64,000 nt of DNA from SZUA-309 sp965230005 (GCA_965230005.1 OZ245934.1:1798001-1862000); one strand, 5' to 3'; numbered from the stretch's first letter, positions 50,621-59,928 are shown. The notes: generated by a model not told the origin, from the sequence alone. A program made the numbers and translations.

Positions 50621-52867
50621 TTAGCCTGCGAGAATGGCGTTCAGGGTCTCGCTGGGACGCATGGCTGCGTCAGCCTTGGCCACGTCCGGGTGATAGTAGC
50701 CGCCGATATCAACGGGGCCGCCCTGAATGTCGACGAGCTCTTTGATGATCTGCTCCTCGTTCTTCGCGAGAGCCTCTGCCAGCGGCGCAAACTCAGCTCT
50801 GAGCTCCGGATCATCGTCCTGTGCGGCGAGCGCTTCGGCCCAATACATACCGAGGTAGTAGTGGCTCGCCCGGTTATCCGGCTCTCCGGTCCGCCGGGAC
50901 GGCGACTTGTTGTTTTCCAGCAGCTTGCTCACGGCCGCGTCGAGGGCGGTGGCAAGGACCTGGGCCCGGGCATTCTCCGTTTTCACGGCAATGTCCTCGA
51001 GAGACACGGTCAACGCCAGGAACTCACCGAGGGAGTCCCAGCGCAGATGGTTTTCCGCTTCGAACTGCTGCACGTGCTTCGGCGCCGAACCGCCGGCACC
51101 GGTCTCGTAGAGACCGCCACCCGCCATGAGCGGCACGATCGAGTACATCTTGGCGCTCGTGCCGAGCTCCATGATCGGGAACAGGTCCGTCAGGTAGTCC
51201 CGTAGCACGTTGCCCGTGGCCGCAATCGTGTTCTCGCCGTGGCGGGCCCGCTCGAGGGTGTGACGCATTGCGAGGGTCAGATTCATGATCTGAATGTCGA
51301 GACCTTCCGTGTCGTGGTCCTTCAGGTACTTCTTCACCTTCGCAATCAGCTGCGCGTCATGGCCGCCCTGTTTGGCGTCGCCGCGCCACTTATCGAGCCA
51401 GAAGACGACGGGCATGCCCGAAGCACGGCTGCGATTCACGGCGAGCTTCACCCAGTCGCGGATCGCCGCGTCCTTGGTCTGGCACATGCGCCAGATATCG
51501 CCGGCTTCCAGCCCTTCGTGCTCGATGAGCACATTGCCCGATTCGTCGGTGACCCGCACCGTACCGCCAGCCGGCAGCTCGAAGGTCTTGTCGTGGGAAC
51601 CGTACTCTTCGGCCTTCTGAGCCATGAGGCCGACGTTCTGCACCGTACCCATGGTGGTCGGGTCGAAGGCGTCGTGGTGCTTACAGAAATTGATGACCTC
51701 GAGGTAGATGGTGGCGTAGCAGGAATCGGGGATGATCGCCTTGGTATCCCGCAGGTTGCCGTCGGCGCTCCACATCTTGCCGCCGACGCGAATCATGGCC
51801 GGCATGGAGGCATCAACGATGATGTCGCTCGGCACGTGCAGGTTGGTGATGCCGCGATCCGAGTCGACCATGGCAAGGCCGGGGCGCGACTCGTGGCATT
51901 TCCGGAGGTCCGCCTCGATTTCGTTCTTCAGGGAGAAGCTCAGCGTCCCGACCTTCTCGAGCACGCTGCCGAGACCGAGGTTCGGATTCACGCCCAGTTC
52001 CTCAAAGGTGGCGCGGTGCTTGTCGAAGGCGTCCTGGTAATAGACCTCAACCGCATGGCCGAAGATGATCGGGTCCGACACCTTCATCATGGTGGCTTTC
52101 ATGTGCAGGGAAGCGAGCAGATTGGCCCGGCGCGCCCCTTCGAACTCCTCGTCGAGGAAAGTGCGCAGCGCCTTGACGCTCATGAACATGCCGTCGACCA
52201 CCTCACCGTCGAGAACGGGCACTGCTTCGCGGAGCACCGTGACGGTGCCGTCCTCCTGTATCAGCTCGATCTTCAGATTGCCGGCTTTCTCGATCGTGAC
52301 CGACTTTTCGCTGTGGTAGAAGTCGCCAGAACGCATGTGCGCCACGTGGGTGCTCGACGACTGGCTCCACTTGTCCATCGGGTGCGGATGCTTACGCGCG
52401 AAAGCCTTCACAGACTCCGGCGCCCGACGATCGGAGTTGCCTTCCCGGAGCACGGGATTGACGGCGCTGCCCAGCACCGCTGCATAGCGGTCCTGAATGG
52501 CCTGCTCTTCGTCATTCGCGGGCTCTTCGGGGTAGTCAGGCAGGTCGTAACCCTGCGACTGAAGCTCGCTGATGGCGTCCATCAGCTGCGGCACGGAGGC
52601 ACTGATATTCGGCAGCTTGATGATGTTGGCACCCTCTTCCTTCGTGAGCTCGCCGAGCTCGGCCAGGGCGTCGGGAAGGCGCTGCTCTTCCGTGAGCTTC
52701 TCCGGAAATGCCGCGATGATCCGGGCGGCAACGGAGATATCGCTCAGCTCCACCTCAACATCGGCGGCTTCCGTGTACTTTTTGATGAAGGGCAGCAGCG
52801 AATAGGTCGCAAGGGCGGGGGCTTCGTCGGTGAGGGTATAGATAATCTTCAGCTTTCGACTGGTCAT
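50621..52867 (-). CDS. icd: Monomeric NADP-dependent isocitrate dehydrogenase
   Basis: A 748-residue protein of the monomeric IDH-II family (usual length about 740). It begins MTSRKLKIIYTLTDEAPALATYSLLPF and contains EGNSDRRAPESVKAFARKHPHPMDKWSQSSSTHVAHM (about 130-170), with substrate-binding Ser and Arg. FWLDKWRGDAKQGGHDAQLI and HYYLGMYWAEALA follow near the C-terminus. It decarboxylates isocitrate to 2-oxoglutarate and makes NADPH in the TCA cycle. The start at 52867 has AGGA 5 nt upstream; an upstream in-frame ATG at 52966 adds unconserved sequence. Monocistronic. Confidence 0.97.
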   Translation of the reverse strand: MTSRKLKIIYTLTDEAPALATYSLLPFIKKYTEAADVEVELSDISVAARIIAAFPEKLTEEQRLPDALAELGELTKEEGANIIKLPNISASVPQLMDAISELQSQGYDLPDYPEEPANDEEQAIQDRYAAVLGSAVNPVLREGNSDRRAPESVKAFARKHPHPMDKWSQSSSTHVAHMRSGDFYHSEKSVTIEKAGNLKIELIQEDGTVTVLREAVPVLDGEVVDGMFMSVKALRTFLDEEFEGARRANLLASLHMKATMMKVSDPIIFGHAVEVYYQDAFDKHRATFEELGVNPNLGLGSVLEKVGTLSFSLKNEIEADLRKCHESRPGLAMVDSDRGITNLHVPSDIIVDASMPAMIRVGGKMWSADGNLRDTKAIIPDSCYATIYLEVINFCKHHDAFDPTTMGTVQNVGLMAQKAEEYGSHDKTFELPAGGTVRVTDESGNVLIEHEGLEAGDIWRMCQTKDAAIRDWVKLAVNRSRASGMPVVFWLDKWRGDAKQGGHDAQLIAKVKKYLKDHDTEGLDIQIMNLTLAMRHTLERARHGENTIAATGNVLRDYLTDLFPIMELGTSAKMYSIVPLMAGGGLYETGAGGSAPKHVQQFEAENHLRWDSLGEFLALTVSLEDIAVKTENARAQVLATALDAAVSKLLENNKSPSRRTGEPDNRASHYYLGMYWAEALAAQDDDPELRAEFAPLAEALAKNEEQIIKELVDIQGGPVDIGGYYHPDVAKADAAMRPSETLNAILAG

Positions 52868-53134
52868 TTCTTTCCTGGCTAGCTCGTTCGGTTCTGGGGC
52901 CGCGCGCAAGACTACGATGGCGGATGTGAACCATCGATCAACGTAGGCCTTAAAGAGGGCGGGCATTATACGTATAAATCGAAGATTCTTGCAGCGTTCC
53001 GGACAGACCTTTCAGCACTGCCCTGTCATGAAAAAGCAGCAATCCTGAGCTAGGTGCGCTGAGCCCGCCTCAGGGCAATTGCCAGCGCGGCCACCGACTG
53101 ATGCAATGACGGCAGCAACCGCGGTGGCAGACTC

Positions 53135-54427
53135 ATGGACCTCTTCACAGAAGACTTCAAGACCACGCCCTACTGGTGGGACGAGGCACCGCGCCCAGGC
53201 CCCGAGGCGCCGACATTGCCGGGTACGGCCGACGTGGTGGTCATCGGCTCCGGTTATACGGGCCTGCATGTCGCCCTGCAGACGACCCGGGCGGGACTGG
53301 ATACGGTCGTTCTGGAGGCGGCAGCCCTCGGCGCTGGGTGCAGCAGCCGCAATGGCGGTCAGGTTTCACCGAGCGTGAAAGGCGGCTTTCCGGAGCTTAA
53401 GCGTCGCTATGGCGAAGCCCAGGCGCTGGCGCTCCTGAAAGACGGCCTCGACGCGCTCAACTTCCTCGAGGACTTCATACAGCGTGAGGGCATCCACTGC
53501 CACTGGGAACGCTGCGGCCGCTTTTCCGGCGCGCACAATCCGGCAGCGCTCAAGAACATGCAGGCAAGTCTCGAGAGCCTTCCCGACTCGGTCTCGCAGC
53601 GCTGGAAGACCGTAGCGCCGGAGGCGCAGCACGCCGAAATCGGCTCGGACTTCTACCACGGCGGTATCGTTTATCCGGATCACGCATCGCTGCATCCTGG
53701 TCGTTACCAGCTCGAGCTGCTGGCTCGGGTACAGGCCGCCGGTGCCCAGGCCATCGGCCATTGCCCCGCCACCCGCATCGAGCGGCAGGCCAACGGCTTC
53801 CTGGTGGAAACGGCGCACGGCACGATCCGCGCGCGCGAGGTAGCCGTTGCCACAAACGGCTACACGAGCGGGCTCACCCCCTGGCTGCGGCGCCGGGTGA
53901 TCCCCATCGGCAGCTACATCATTGCCACGGAGCCCTTAGACCGCGCGCTTGCCGACGAAATCTCGCCCAACAACCGGGTCATGAGCGACTCCCGCAAGCT
54001 CGTTTTCTACTATCGGCTCTGTGAACGCCGCGAACGCATGCTCTTTGGCGGCCGCGTAGCCCTGAGCGAGACGGATCCGCGGGTGAGCGCGCCCGCCCTG
54101 CATGAGGCCATGTGCAAGATCTTTCCGCAGCTCGGGGAAGCGCGGATCAGTCACTCCTGGCTCGGCTTCGTGGCCTACACCTTTGATACGCTGCCGCACG
54201 TCGGGCGACAGGATGGCGTTCACTACGCGATGGGCTACTGCGGATCAGGCGTGTCGCTGGCGAGCTACTGCGGTCACCTGCTCGGCCGCACGCTGGCCGG
54301 TGAGCCGGAAGCCGTCACGGCCTTCGGGCAGATCCGCTTTCCGACTCGACCGCTCTACCGCGGCAATCCCTGGTTTCTGGAACCCGCCGTCTTCTACTAC
54401 AAGCTCAGAGATCGGCTGAATCTCTGA
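53135..54427 (+). CDS. FAD-dependent amine oxidoreductase (DAO family, PuuB/OrdL-like)
   Basis: A 430-residue flavoenzyme. It has a Rossmann FAD site near residue 30 (DVVVIGSGYTGLHVALQTTRAGLDTVVLEA), CSSRNGGQVSPSVKGG (FAD phosphate and pterin region), and the C-terminal GYCGSGVSLASYCGHLLGR. EDFKTTPYWWDEAP at the N-terminus is characteristic of gamma-glutamylputrescine oxidase-like proteins. It should oxidise a secondary amine or modified polyamine to an aldehyde with release of H2O2. Monocistronic; its 3' end abuts the convergent selenoprotein gene by 2 nt. Confidence 0.9.
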   Translation: MDLFTEDFKTTPYWWDEAPRPGPEAPTLPGTADVVVIGSGYTGLHVALQTTRAGLDTVVLEAAALGAGCSSRNGGQVSPSVKGGFPELKRRYGEAQALALLKDGLDALNFLEDFIQREGIHCHWERCGRFSGAHNPAALKNMQASLESLPDSVSQRWKTVAPEAQHAEIGSDFYHGGIVYPDHASLHPGRYQLELLARVQAAGAQAIGHCPATRIERQANGFLVETAHGTIRAREVAVATNGYTSGLTPWLRRRVIPIGSYIIATEPLDRALADEISPNNRVMSDSRKLVFYYRLCERRERMLFGGRVALSETDPRVSAPALHEAMCKIFPQLGEARISHSWLGFVAYTFDTLPHVGRQDGVHYAMGYCGSGVSLASYCGHLLGRTLAGEPEAVTAFGQIRFPTRPLYRGNPWFLEPAVFYYKLRDRLNL

Positions 54428-54429
54428 GC

Positions 54430-55653
54430 TCAGGAGTCCCGGCGGGCTTTGGCTTCCCTGATGAGGCGCCGATGCTTGCGCAGGTAGCGGAGGAAGCCCA
54501 AAGGGTGCTGGCGGATCTTCCGCAGCAGCAGGCGACGGAGATGCGGTGTGCCGTCGTAGGCGCCCTCCCGCTGCCCGTGACCTGTGTGCAGATCGATGTT
54601 CGGCACGTCGATCGCCTCGAGCGGCAGCTCGAGGCGCAGGGTTTCGGTGCGCGGCAGCAGGCAGGTGTTGTCGTCACAGGCCTGAAAGCGGGCGCGAACT
54701 TCCAGCGTCGCCGACTCGACATCCAGCGGCCGCGTCTCGCTGGCGAGCTCCCCGACCGCATAGAAGGGTATCCGCACCTCGAAAGATCCGGACCAGACCT
54801 GCAGGTCGATAGCCATCTCCGCGAGATGCAGCGTCTCCGTAGGCGGCAGCTCCGCGGCTTCCACCACCAGGCCCGGAGGCCCCTCGACGGTGACTGACAG
54901 CGGGATCATCCCTTCCGGCGCCGGAGGGCCATAGAGGTGTAAGCCGCTGGCCAGGTCGAAGCGGACGATGGCGTGGCGAATGATCCCCTGGCGAAGACTG
55001 CCGCTGCCGCCCTGGATGGCAACGGTGACCCGCACGTCCTCGTCGCCGTCGCTGACGGAAGGCGCTGCTTCGTCGAGCACCGCTCTGCCGAGGGCTGCAT
55101 CGATATAGAGCTCCGCACTGTCGCGCTTCTTGTAGCTGTCGTGGAAAAACTTCGCGACCACCACACCCGCTTCGTCGCAAACATAGGTGCCCGGGTAGGG
55201 AATGCCGTAAAGCATGGCGTCACCGGGCTCTACAGAGTCGTTGAGAATGCCGAAGGCCTTGATGACCGCGGAATCCACGTCGGAGAGCAGTGGGTAGGGG
55301 ATGTGCTGCTTCTCCGCGAACTCGGCGAGCACCTCTCCATCATCGTAGGAAATCGCGTAGAGACGGATACCCGCCGCGCGGAACTTCTCCCAGGCATCGC
55401 GCAGCTCACCGAGCTGCGTCCAGCAGGGAGGTCACCACACCGCCGAGCGGAAGAAAACGACCACGGCTCTGGCTTCGCCACGGTCCTCGTGAAAGCGGAC
55501 TCGGCGGCCCGTCTGGTCGGGCAGCTCAAAGTCCGGCAGCCGCTCACCCACTTCCGGCCCGGTAGCGTGTCCCTGCGGGAGGCCGGCGCGGCCGGGATGA
55601 TTGAGCGGCGCCGGGGCATCGAAGCCGAATTCGTCGCGTTCTACGATTGCCAT
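54430..55653 (-). CDS. Predicted selenoprotein: peroxiredoxin-like domain (Sec74) fused to a DsbD-N-like domain
   Basis: One 407-residue protein if the TGA at 55432-55434 is Sec. AhpC/TSA-like domain (about 33-190): GERLPDFELPDQTGRRVRF, AVVVFFRSAVW, then U74-P-P-C77-WTQLGELRDAWEKFRAAGI and ISYDDGEVLAEFAEKQHIPYPLLSD. The active site is therefore U-x-x-C. The C-terminal domain (about 205-360) resembles the periplasmic DsbD alpha domain, with a Cys pair at about 326 and 331 (ACDDNTCLLP). The frame is continuous on both sides of the TGA; a bSECIS-like hairpin follows at 55400-55418. No signal peptide seen. Last gene of the operon MaoC, SDR, DUF3500, selenoprotein (9-nt gap). A pseudogene is unlikely given intact sequence on both sides. 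Confidence 0.85.
55400..55418 (-). promoter_or_regulatory. Candidate bacterial SECIS hairpin of the peroxiredoxin-like selenoprotein
   Basis: On the minus strand CGCAGCTC (55418-55411), loop GGT (55410-55408) and GAGCTGCG (55407-55400) form a perfect 8-bp stem. The loop begins at nt 22 after the TGA and starts with GG. This meets the usual bSECIS description: a small apical loop with G in the first two positions, close downstream of UGA. Confidence 0.72.
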
Positions 55654-55662
55654 GGCGGCGCC

Positions 55663-56850
55663 TCAGTCATGGCTGTGCCGTTCGAGATGCTGACGAAGGA
55701 GATCGAAGCCATAGTCATTGCCGTTCGGTGTGCGGATTACCGTATGCACATGATCGCGTGTCGGTGCATCGGGGCCCTCCAGAGCCACCGGACTCTGGTG
55801 ATCGAACTCGATCATGAGCACCGGGCTCTGAATGCGATAGTAAAACACGGCGTCCTCGTCGAAGGGTCCGACCCAGGCAAAGTAGGTGTCATCCCAATGG
55901 GCGCGCACGTCGTTCATCCACTGCTCTGCGTGACCGTCCCGCAGCCGCCCCACATAAACCCGCACGAGCTGCTCGGCGAGAGGACGCAGCATTGGTGGCA
56001 GTTCCCGGAAGGAAAGCCCCTGGCGCGGGACGATGGCGTTGTCCTGAAAGAGCTCACCGTAATTGTTGTTGCCTGGCTTCAGAGCCTCGATCTGCGCCCG
56101 CGCCTGCTGCTGGTCGGAAAGATTGCGCATGAGCGACAGGCTAAGCTCTTCCTCTGCCTTGAACACTCGAGTGCCCTGATACTTTCCCGACGCCGCGTGG
56201 ACGGGCTCCGATCCCATGAAGGTCGGCGTCATGACCACCTGATCACCGAGCACGAAGAAGTTGATGATCAGATGATGCCCCTCGAACTGCCAGCCCCAGG
56301 GCTCAGTGGCGGATGGTTCCCCCATGACGGTGATCCAGTACCGGCGTTCGCCGTACTGATACCAATCGTTCATGAGTTCCGCGAGATGCTCTTCGAGACG
56401 AACGATGTCCCGGGCCTGACCGTAGCCGCTGGCAGACAGGCCTTCCGCCAGCACCGCCCAGAGTGCTGTCTGCTGCGCCTCATTCATCTCGCCGAGGCTC
56501 AGCCCCTGGCGGGTGCTGATGTGGATGTTCGCCCAGCGCCGCCACTCATCGTGGGTAACAGAAAAGCGCACGCGATCGAGTTCCTCGGCATTCAGCAACG
56601 CAAGAAACGCCAGCACAGCCACGCGTACCGGCTCCGTGGAGATGCCGGTTTCCCTGATCGGAAAGAGATCGGGTTGCAAGGTGCCGTTCAGCGTTACCCC
56701 GACGTAGTCCTCGATCGCAAACGCTTCGACGACGGGCCAGATCAGCGCCGAGAGTTCCACCGGGCGCCAGCGCCCAGCTGCAAGGAGCAGCGCAACGAGC
56801 AGACCGGTAATGCCGAGGGTGATGTACAGCGCTTTCACGAAGCTACGCAC
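55663..56850 (-). CDS. DUF3500 family protein
   Basis: About 395 residues. An N-terminal TM or signal segment (about 5-24, VKALYITLGITGLLVALLLAAG) precedes the DUF3500 core: AFLALLNAEELDRVRFSVTHDEWRRWANIH, QGLSLGEMNEAQQTALWAVL, and the WGWQFEGHHLIINFFVLGDQVVMTPTFMGSEP segment. His-rich parts near the C-terminus (FDHQSPVAL, RDHVHTVIRTPNG) look like metal or haem ligands. Biochemical role unknown. GTG at 56850 is chosen because GGGAGG lies about 9 nt upstream; it overlaps the SDR gene by 8 nt. Confidence 0.85.
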   Translation of the reverse strand: MRSFVKALYITLGITGLLVALLLAAGRWRPVELSALIWPVVEAFAIEDYVGVTLNGTLQPDLFPIRETGISTEPVRVAVLAFLALLNAEELDRVRFSVTHDEWRRWANIHISTRQGLSLGEMNEAQQTALWAVLAEGLSASGYGQARDIVRLEEHLAELMNDWYQYGERRYWITVMGEPSATEPWGWQFEGHHLIINFFVLGDQVVMTPTFMGSEPVHAASGKYQGTRVFKAEEELSLSLMRNLSDQQQARAQIEALKPGNNNYGELFQDNAIVPRQGLSFRELPPMLRPLAEQLVRVYVGRLRDGHAEQWMNDVRAHWDDTYFAWVGPFDEDAVFYYRIQSPVLMIEFDHQSPVALEGPDAPTRDHVHTVIRTPNGNDYGFDLLRQHLERHSHD

Positions 56851-57829
56851 GGGGTTCAGCCTCCCGCTCTGCCATGAGCGCCAGGGTCGCCTCCCGCCAG
56901 CGCAGCACAAAGTCCGGATCGTAGGCAGCTTCCGGCGCCTCGTTGACGCAGGCATCGAGCGTTTCCACGTCCGGGCCCACGAGTATGCGCCAGCGATCGT
57001 TGCGAACGCCGCCGAGAATGATTTCCGCCGCTTCCTCCGCAGAGATACCCGCGGCGCTCATGGCTTCGATTTCCCGTGCACCTGCCGCGCGGACGGCTTC
57101 GTCATCCATGGTCGAGTGGTCAATGGAACCGGCGATGTCCCAGCGCCGCCGGGCTGCTGCCACCTCCTCGGTCGTCCACTCCGGCGGCTGGTTGTGCCCC
57201 AGGACCGCAAGGCTGTTGCTCATGATGCCGGTTCCGATGGTACCCGGCAGCACCATGGAAACCTTCAGATGCGGCGCGTTGAAGCGGAAATCGTGGATGA
57301 GTGCTTCGCTGAAGCCGCGGACGGCGAACTTGGCCACGCTGTAAGCGGTGTGCGGCACATGGCCGCCGAGCACCGCGCGCAGACCGAGGGCGCTGCTCAT
57401 GTTGACGACGTGGCCGTCCTTCGCCTTCAACAACCGTGGCAGGAAGGTCCGGGTCATGAGGTACACGCCGGACCAGCAGATCGCGAAGGTCCGATCCCAC
57501 TCCTCGCGGTCATCGAGGACAAAACTCCCGCCGCCGCTGACGCCGGCGTTGTTGATGAGCAACGCCATCTCGACCTCCGGCTGCGCACGCTCGAGCTGAG
57601 CCCGGAACGCCTGCAGCTGGGTTTCCTGAGAGACATCGCAGGGCATCGTGGTCAACTGCACCGCCGGGTTCTCTTCCTGGCAGAGCCCCGCCGTTTCCGC
57701 CAGCGAATCCGCGTTGATGTCGCACAAGCCGAGATGGCAGCCTTCTCGAGCCAGCTGTCGTGCAAGCGCCCGACCCATGCCTGACCCGGCCCCGGAGAGC
57801 ACCGCCAGCCGTCTGCGGTAATCGACCAT
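56843..57829 (-). CDS. Short-chain dehydrogenase/reductase
   Basis: A 328-residue classical-type SDR with a C-terminal extension. The cofactor loop is LAVLSGAGSGMGRALARQLA (G-x3-G-x-G), followed by CDIN, LLINNAGVSGGG, VVNMSSALGLRAV (catalytic Ser) and HTAYSVAKFAVRG (Y-x3-K). The extra 60 residues at the C-terminus (EAAEIILGGVRNDRWRILVGPD onward) are common in acyl- or sterol-processing SDRs. It follows the MaoC-like gene by 6 nt and overlaps the DUF3500 gene. A 3-hydroxyacyl or alicyclic alcohol substrate is possible. Confidence 0.9.
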   Translation of the reverse strand: MVDYRRRLAVLSGAGSGMGRALARQLAREGCHLGLCDINADSLAETAGLCQEENPAVQLTTMPCDVSQETQLQAFRAQLERAQPEVEMALLINNAGVSGGGSFVLDDREEWDRTFAICWSGVYLMTRTFLPRLLKAKDGHVVNMSSALGLRAVLGGHVPHTAYSVAKFAVRGFSEALIHDFRFNAPHLKVSMVLPGTIGTGIMSNSLAVLGHNQPPEWTTEEVAAARRRWDIAGSIDHSTMDDEAVRAAGAREIEAMSAAGISAEEAAEIILGGVRNDRWRILVGPDVETLDACVNEAPEAAYDPDFVLRWREATLALMAEREAEPRA

Positions 57830-57835
57830 GCGTCG

Positions 57836-58744
57836 TTAAGCCGCGCGGCCGCAGACGATGCCGTTGCTGATGGCGGGCTGTCCCTGGTCGTTCAACACCC
57901 GGAACAGCACCCGCCGTTCTTCACCGTCCACCACGTCGGCCATCGCTTCGACCCTGATCGATGTATTCATCAGCACCATACCGCGAAGCTGGCCGCAGAG
58001 CCGGGTAATGCGATCGGGATCGCCATCGAAGCAACGATCGATCACCGTCGTCAGCGCCATGGCCTTTGTCGCACTGCCATGCAGGATGACCCCCGGGAGC
58101 CCGGCCGCCTTCGCCACACTCGGTTCCGTGTGGATCGGATTGAAGATGCGTGCGCATTCCGTGTACTGCTGACCGGCGTGGAGGCCAACGGCAAGCGTCT
58201 CCTGCCAGACCGGCTCGCCGGCGCTGAGATCCATGGCCGGTAATGCCGGCTCCTCCGCAATGGCGAGATCGGGACCATCCAGGGTCGCGCCGCGGGTGAT
58301 GCCGTTGTAGTCGAGTTCCGCGACGAGGGTGCCGTCGCTGGACGTCATCCGATAGCGATCGACGTTGTAGACGCCTGGGCGCGTCTGACGCTTCAGCACC
58401 ATCTGTCCCTGGGTGGTGATGGCCTCACCGGCGCGGAAGGGACGATGGATGCGCAGATCCGTGGAGGCGTGCACGCCAAAGGGCGCTGCGCGCAGATTCA
58501 GCACCTGATCCAGGCGGAAGCGGCTCGCCCACTGCAGGGAAAAGGCGACGCAGGGATGCACCTTGAGCCCCTCTGGACGCAGGTCGTCGAAGTAGGCGGT
58601 GTTCGTGTCATTGACACCGGCCGCGTAGGCCATGGTGAAACGGGTGTCGAGAAGCGTCGTTTTCGCAACGGTGTAAGACCCCACGTCCGCCGTGGTGAGC
58701 ACGCCGGGTCCATCGACCGCCTGCCCCTTACTCTGCTCGCTCAT
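57836..58744 (-). CDS. MaoC-like double hot-dog protein (hydratase/dehydratase family)
   Basis: A 302-residue protein. An N-terminal degenerate hot-dog half (about 20-150; FTMAYAAGVNDTNTAYFDD) is followed by a C-terminal MaoC half in which FNPIHTEPSVAKAAGLPGVILHG carries the catalytic Asp/Asn-His hydratase-2 pattern. The N-terminal half resembles FAS1-type dehydratases in actinobacterial steroid degradation. ATG at 58744 has GGGGAGAG 6 nt upstream. First gene of the four-gene operon that ends with the selenoprotein. Confidence 0.88.
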   Translation of the reverse strand: MSEQSKGQAVDGPGVLTTADVGSYTVAKTTLLDTRFTMAYAAGVNDTNTAYFDDLRPEGLKVHPCVAFSLQWASRFRLDQVLNLRAAPFGVHASTDLRIHRPFRAGEAITTQGQMVLKRQTRPGVYNVDRYRMTSSDGTLVAELDYNGITRGATLDGPDLAIAEEPALPAMDLSAGEPVWQETLAVGLHAGQQYTECARIFNPIHTEPSVAKAAGLPGVILHGSATKAMALTTVIDRCFDGDPDRITRLCGQLRGMVLMNTSIRVEAMADVVDGEERRVLFRVLNDQGQPAISNGIVCGRAA

Positions 58745-58884
58745 GTTGCTCTCCCCTGCACCCTGCCGCATCGCACGACTATTTTCGACTGGGCCCGGGA
58801 CGACATACAATCCCCGGCCCGAGCCCCGCGGAATCGTCGGAATCCGTCGGAGCAGCAAGACACAGCCGCTAGAAGAGGAAAACC

Positions 58885-59475
58885 GTGTCCGAGAGTCTGA
58901 GGGATCAGCTGGTAAAGGCCGGCCTTGCGAGCGCCGCTCAAGCCAAGAAGGCCGAGCGTCAGGCGAAGGCAGAAAAGCACGCGCAGCGCCCCGGCAAGAA
59001 AGGCAAGGCTGCCGGTACAGGCCCGAGACCGGATCCGAACGCCCCCGACGCCGTTCGTGCGCGGGCAAAAAAGCAGCAGGCCGAAAAGAAAGCCCGCGAC
59101 AAGGAGCTGGCGAAAGCCGCCAACGAGAAAGCGGCTGCTCGAGCCCTGCGCGCAGAGCTGAAGCAGATTATCGTGACGAACGATCAGCGCAAGTCAGAAA
59201 GCAACGAAGACGACGTGCCCTACAACTTCGTGCACGGCAAGAAAATCAAGAAGATCTACGTACCGAAGGCGCAGCTCGAACAGCTGAGCCGCGGTCAGCT
59301 GGTGATCGTCAACAACGACGGGCTCTATGCCCTTGTCAGCAAAGCCGTTGCGGAGCAGATCAAAGCCCGCGACCCGAAGCGCATCATCGCCGCCCACGAA
59401 GACAAGAAACCGGAACCGGGCTCGGACGACGAGTTCTACGCGCAGTTCGAGGTGCCCGACGACCTCGACTGGTAG
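58885..59475 (+). CDS. DUF2058 family protein (YaiL-like)
   Basis: A 196-residue protein with a highly basic, Lys/Ala-rich coiled-coil N-terminal half (about 1-100, QAKKAERQAKAEKHAQRPGKK). The globular C-terminal half is VPYNFVHGKKIKKIYVPKAQLEQLSRGQLVIV, then AHEDKKPEPGSDDEFYAQFEVPDDLDW, the standard DUF2058 ending. GTG start with AGAGG close upstream. The family is typical of gammaproteobacteria and associated with nucleoprotein or ribosome fractions; molecular function not established. Confidence 0.92.
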   Translation: MSESLRDQLVKAGLASAAQAKKAERQAKAEKHAQRPGKKGKAAGTGPRPDPNAPDAVRARAKKQQAEKKARDKELAKAANEKAAARALRAELKQIIVTNDQRKSESNEDDVPYNFVHGKKIKKIYVPKAQLEQLSRGQLVIVNNDGLYALVSKAVAEQIKARDPKRIIAAHEDKKPEPGSDDEFYAQFEVPDDLDW

Positions 59476-59499
59476 CCGGACTGCTGCTGTCGGGGTCGA

Positions 59500-59928
59500 C
59501 TAGGGACCGTCGTCCGGCGTAATCACCACCAGCTTGCCATTCGCCCAGTCGGGCAGCCATTTCGGGGCCGTGGGGCGAAGGCGGCTGAAGATGTCTGCCG
59601 TATAGGCGGGATCGTCCAGCACCGCTTGCGCGTGACCCGTTGATTGCTCACCGCGAATGATCATTTCCACGGGCTGCCCGGCACCGACGAAGGCCCGCCA
59701 CCAGCGGCCGTCGATGCCCATGAAAACCAACCCGTCCTCTTCGAGATAGTTCACCGGATACCGCCGGCCATCGGCGAGGGTGATCAGCATGGTCCGGGCC
59801 GCCCGCTCTCCGTTCGGGTTGGCGAGAATCTCATCCACTACCCGGGCATTCCTCGAATCACGGGTGAATGCCGCATAGAGCGCGAAAACTACCAGGAGGC
59901 CAAGCAGCCCGAGGGAGCCCCACTTCAT
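59500..59928 (-). CDS. Membrane-anchored protein of unknown function
   Basis: About 142 residues with one N-terminal TM segment (MKWGSLGLLGLLVVFALYAAF) and an extracytoplasmic beta-rich domain (RAARTMLITLADGRRYPVNYLEEDGLVFMGIDGRWWRAFVG). The latter fits a split-barrel/nitroreductase-like (DUF385) pattern, WWRAFVGAGQPVEMIIRG. ATG at 59928 has GGCAGGAT close upstream; 59946 is also in frame. Divergent from the aldo/keto reductase gene and convergent with DUF2058. Confidence 0.75.
   Translation of the reverse strand: MKWGSLGLLGLLVVFALYAAFTRDSRNARVVDEILANPNGERAARTMLITLADGRRYPVNYLEEDGLVFMGIDGRWWRAFVGAGQPVEMIIRGEQSTGHAQAVLDDPAYTADIFSRLRPTAPKWLPDWANGKLVVITPDDGP

Noticed and set aside
54430..55653. 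Nonsense-mutated pseudogene or sequencing error at 55432
   Set aside because: Both sides are intact and under a good reading frame, the TGA is exactly at the catalytic residue, a SECIS-like hairpin is present, and an independent second case occurs in the same window.
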